Positions 6,656-7,557 of a stretch of 7,557 nt of DNA are shown here, one piece after another. The stretch is from DASWVC01 sp036401335 (lineage in GTDB: Bacteria > Verrucomicrobiota > Verrucomicrobiia > Chthoniobacterales > JAFAMB01): positions 1-7,557 of the forward strand of contig DASWVC010000077.1 of the NCBI GenBank assembly GCA_036401335.1. The letters run 5' to 3'. The position numbers and the translations under genes were made by a program. The first letter of the stretch is position 1, and each line of letters starts with the position of its first letter. The notes under the pieces were generated by a model. The model had not been told where the DNA came from, did no database searches, and saw only the letters and a program-made list of their open reading frames with translations.

Positions 6656-7557
6656 ATGGGACCGTTGAAACGTTTGTTCTGGATGGGACTGCTGCTTAGC
6701 GCGGCCGGGCTCGCGCTAAGTGCGTTTTCCGGTGCTGCGCGGCCTTTCTTGCACCACTGGAAGGAAAACGTGGTTGCCGTCGTCTACCGCAGCCCGTCTG
6801 AGCCGCCCCGGGCAAAGCCTACCCCGGCGGCCATGCCGGATCAAGGTCCCGCCCAGCCGTCTGTGTACCCCCGCAACGCCGAATTCTGGGTGGCGGTTCG
6901 GACGGATGGCCACAAGGGGAATGGGCGCCAGACCAACCCGTTTGACGCTGGCAATCCCGACCGGTTGCAAGCCCTGATGAGCGACCATCCCGAGCACACC
7001 ACGTGGCACTTCGCGGCCGGCACCTACGCTATCTACGGCAAGTACGACTACCTCCTCAACACCGCGGGCAAGGGGGTTCAGATCCTCGGCGCAGGCATTG
7101 ACCAGACCATCTTCAAGGTCGTGGCCTGGACGGAGCATCCGGCGAACACCCATTACCTGGGGGTAGCGTTTGGCGGCCAATATGATTACGACAGCTCGGG
7201 TTTTCAGCTGTTCGATTGCACCGTGGATGTGAACGGTAGCGTGATGGGCGGCGGGGGAGCCGTCGGCTTGCAGGGCAGCCATGTTCTGCTGGAACGTTGC
7301 AAATTCATCCATTTCGGCACCACGGCGGTCGGGACGGAGTGCTTTGTGACGTACAGCTTTGGCAACACGTCGTGGACCGGCAAAACCATCGACGACATTC
7401 GCTTCGACCGCTGCATCTACACGGACCCCATGGAGGGCAACAAGGATGGAATTACGGTCTCGTCCATCTTTTGGGCGCGGGGCGATCAAGGGAGCGCCAC
7501 CAACGCCCAGATCACCAACTGCCAGTTCCTGGGCATTTCGGGGCACGGATTCACTTA
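6656..7557 (+). CDS. Secreted right-handed parallel beta-helix protein, pectate-lyase-3-like (partial)
   Basis: The frame is open from the ATG at 6656 to the window edge, giving 300 residues with no stop; the 3' end is missing. An in-frame TAA at 6650-6652 rules out an earlier start; AAGG sits unusually close to this ATG, so an ATG at 6683 (Met10) remains possible. Residues 1-28 look like a signal peptide or anchor (KRLFWMGLLLSAAGLALSAF), followed by a proline-rich linker (47-72). Then comes a block like the N-terminus of pectate-lyase-3/glycoside-hydrolase-28-related domains: FWVAVRTDGHKGNGRQTNPF (77-96), a helix, then FAAGTYAIYG and VQILGAGIDQTIFKV (141-155). Repeating strand turns follow (FQLFDCTVDVNG, VLLERCKFIHFG, IRFDRCIYTD, AQITNCQFLGIS), each with a cysteine at an equivalent place. 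This is the ladder of a beta-helix. Catalytic role is not visible; polysaccharide binding or cleavage outside the cytoplasm is likely. Confidence 0.85.
   Translation, partial: MGPLKRLFWMGLLLSAAGLALSAFSGAARPFLHHWKENVVAVVYRSPSEPPRAKPTPAAMPDQGPAQPSVYPRNAEFWVAVRTDGHKGNGRQTNPFDAGNPDRLQALMSDHPEHTTWHFAAGTYAIYGKYDYLLNTAGKGVQILGAGIDQTIFKVVAWTEHPANTHYLGVAFGGQYDYDSSGFQLFDCTVDVNGSVMGGGGAVGLQGSHVLLERCKFIHFGTTAVGTECFVTYSFGNTSWTGKTIDDIRFDRCIYTDPMEGNKDGITVSSIFWARGDQGSATNAQITNCQFLGISGHGFT

Noticed and set aside
6716..7546. Long minus-strand ORF of 276 residues
   Set aside because: It is the antisense shadow of the partial beta-helix gene: the plus-strand frame has a signal peptide, family-like motifs and regular strand repeats, while the minus-strand translation has no coherent fold.

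Overview
This window looks like an ordinary stretch of GC-rich chromosome from a free-living, probably soil or sediment bacterium. Two genes suggest the phylum Verrucomicrobiota. One is the gene running off the right edge, which encodes a secreted right-handed beta-helix protein of the kind common in that phylum. The other is a stand-alone MsmK/UgpC-type sugar-transporter ATPase. The assignment is an inference from protein style, with moderate-to-low confidence, since there is no rRNA or marker gene. Several genes lack a clear Shine-Dalgarno (381, 2040 and, weakly, 5298), while others (2785, 4738) have a purine-rich site.

Layout, left to right. Bases 1-380 contain no gene I can support. A 79-residue hypothetical protein lies on the plus strand (381-620) and converges on a leftward group. 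That group, read on the minus strand, is a DUF302-domain protein (2785-2408), a possible small unrecognised protein (2339-2037) and a 12-helix MFS efflux transporter of the AraJ type (2040-799). The small ORF and the transporter share an ATGA stop/start overlap, which suggests translational coupling. A long GC-rich inverted repeat just beyond the transporter stop may end the transcript.

Divergent from DUF302 is a large single-chain ABC transporter (2874-4673) of the YddA/SbmA/ABCD type, with membrane and ATPase domains fused. It is followed by an unrecognised 113-residue protein (4738-5079) with a good ribosome-binding site. A 218-base non-coding leader rich in inverted and direct repeats precedes the MsmK/UgpC/MalK-type ATPase (5298-6425), which has no permease or binding protein beside it in this window. 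A strong intrinsic terminator (6499-6546) separates it from the partial secreted beta-helix gene (6656 to beyond 7557).

How they may work together: the window is dominated by membrane transport (sugar or drug efflux, peptide- or lipid-type ABC transport, carbohydrate ABC energising), with an envelope or extracellular polysaccharide-type protein at the right edge. I see no CRISPR array, tRNA, rRNA, insertion sequence, phage gene or defence system, and nothing I would call a new biological system. The points most worth a second look are the coupled small ORF, the repeat-rich leader of the orphan ATPase and the two unrecognised small proteins.
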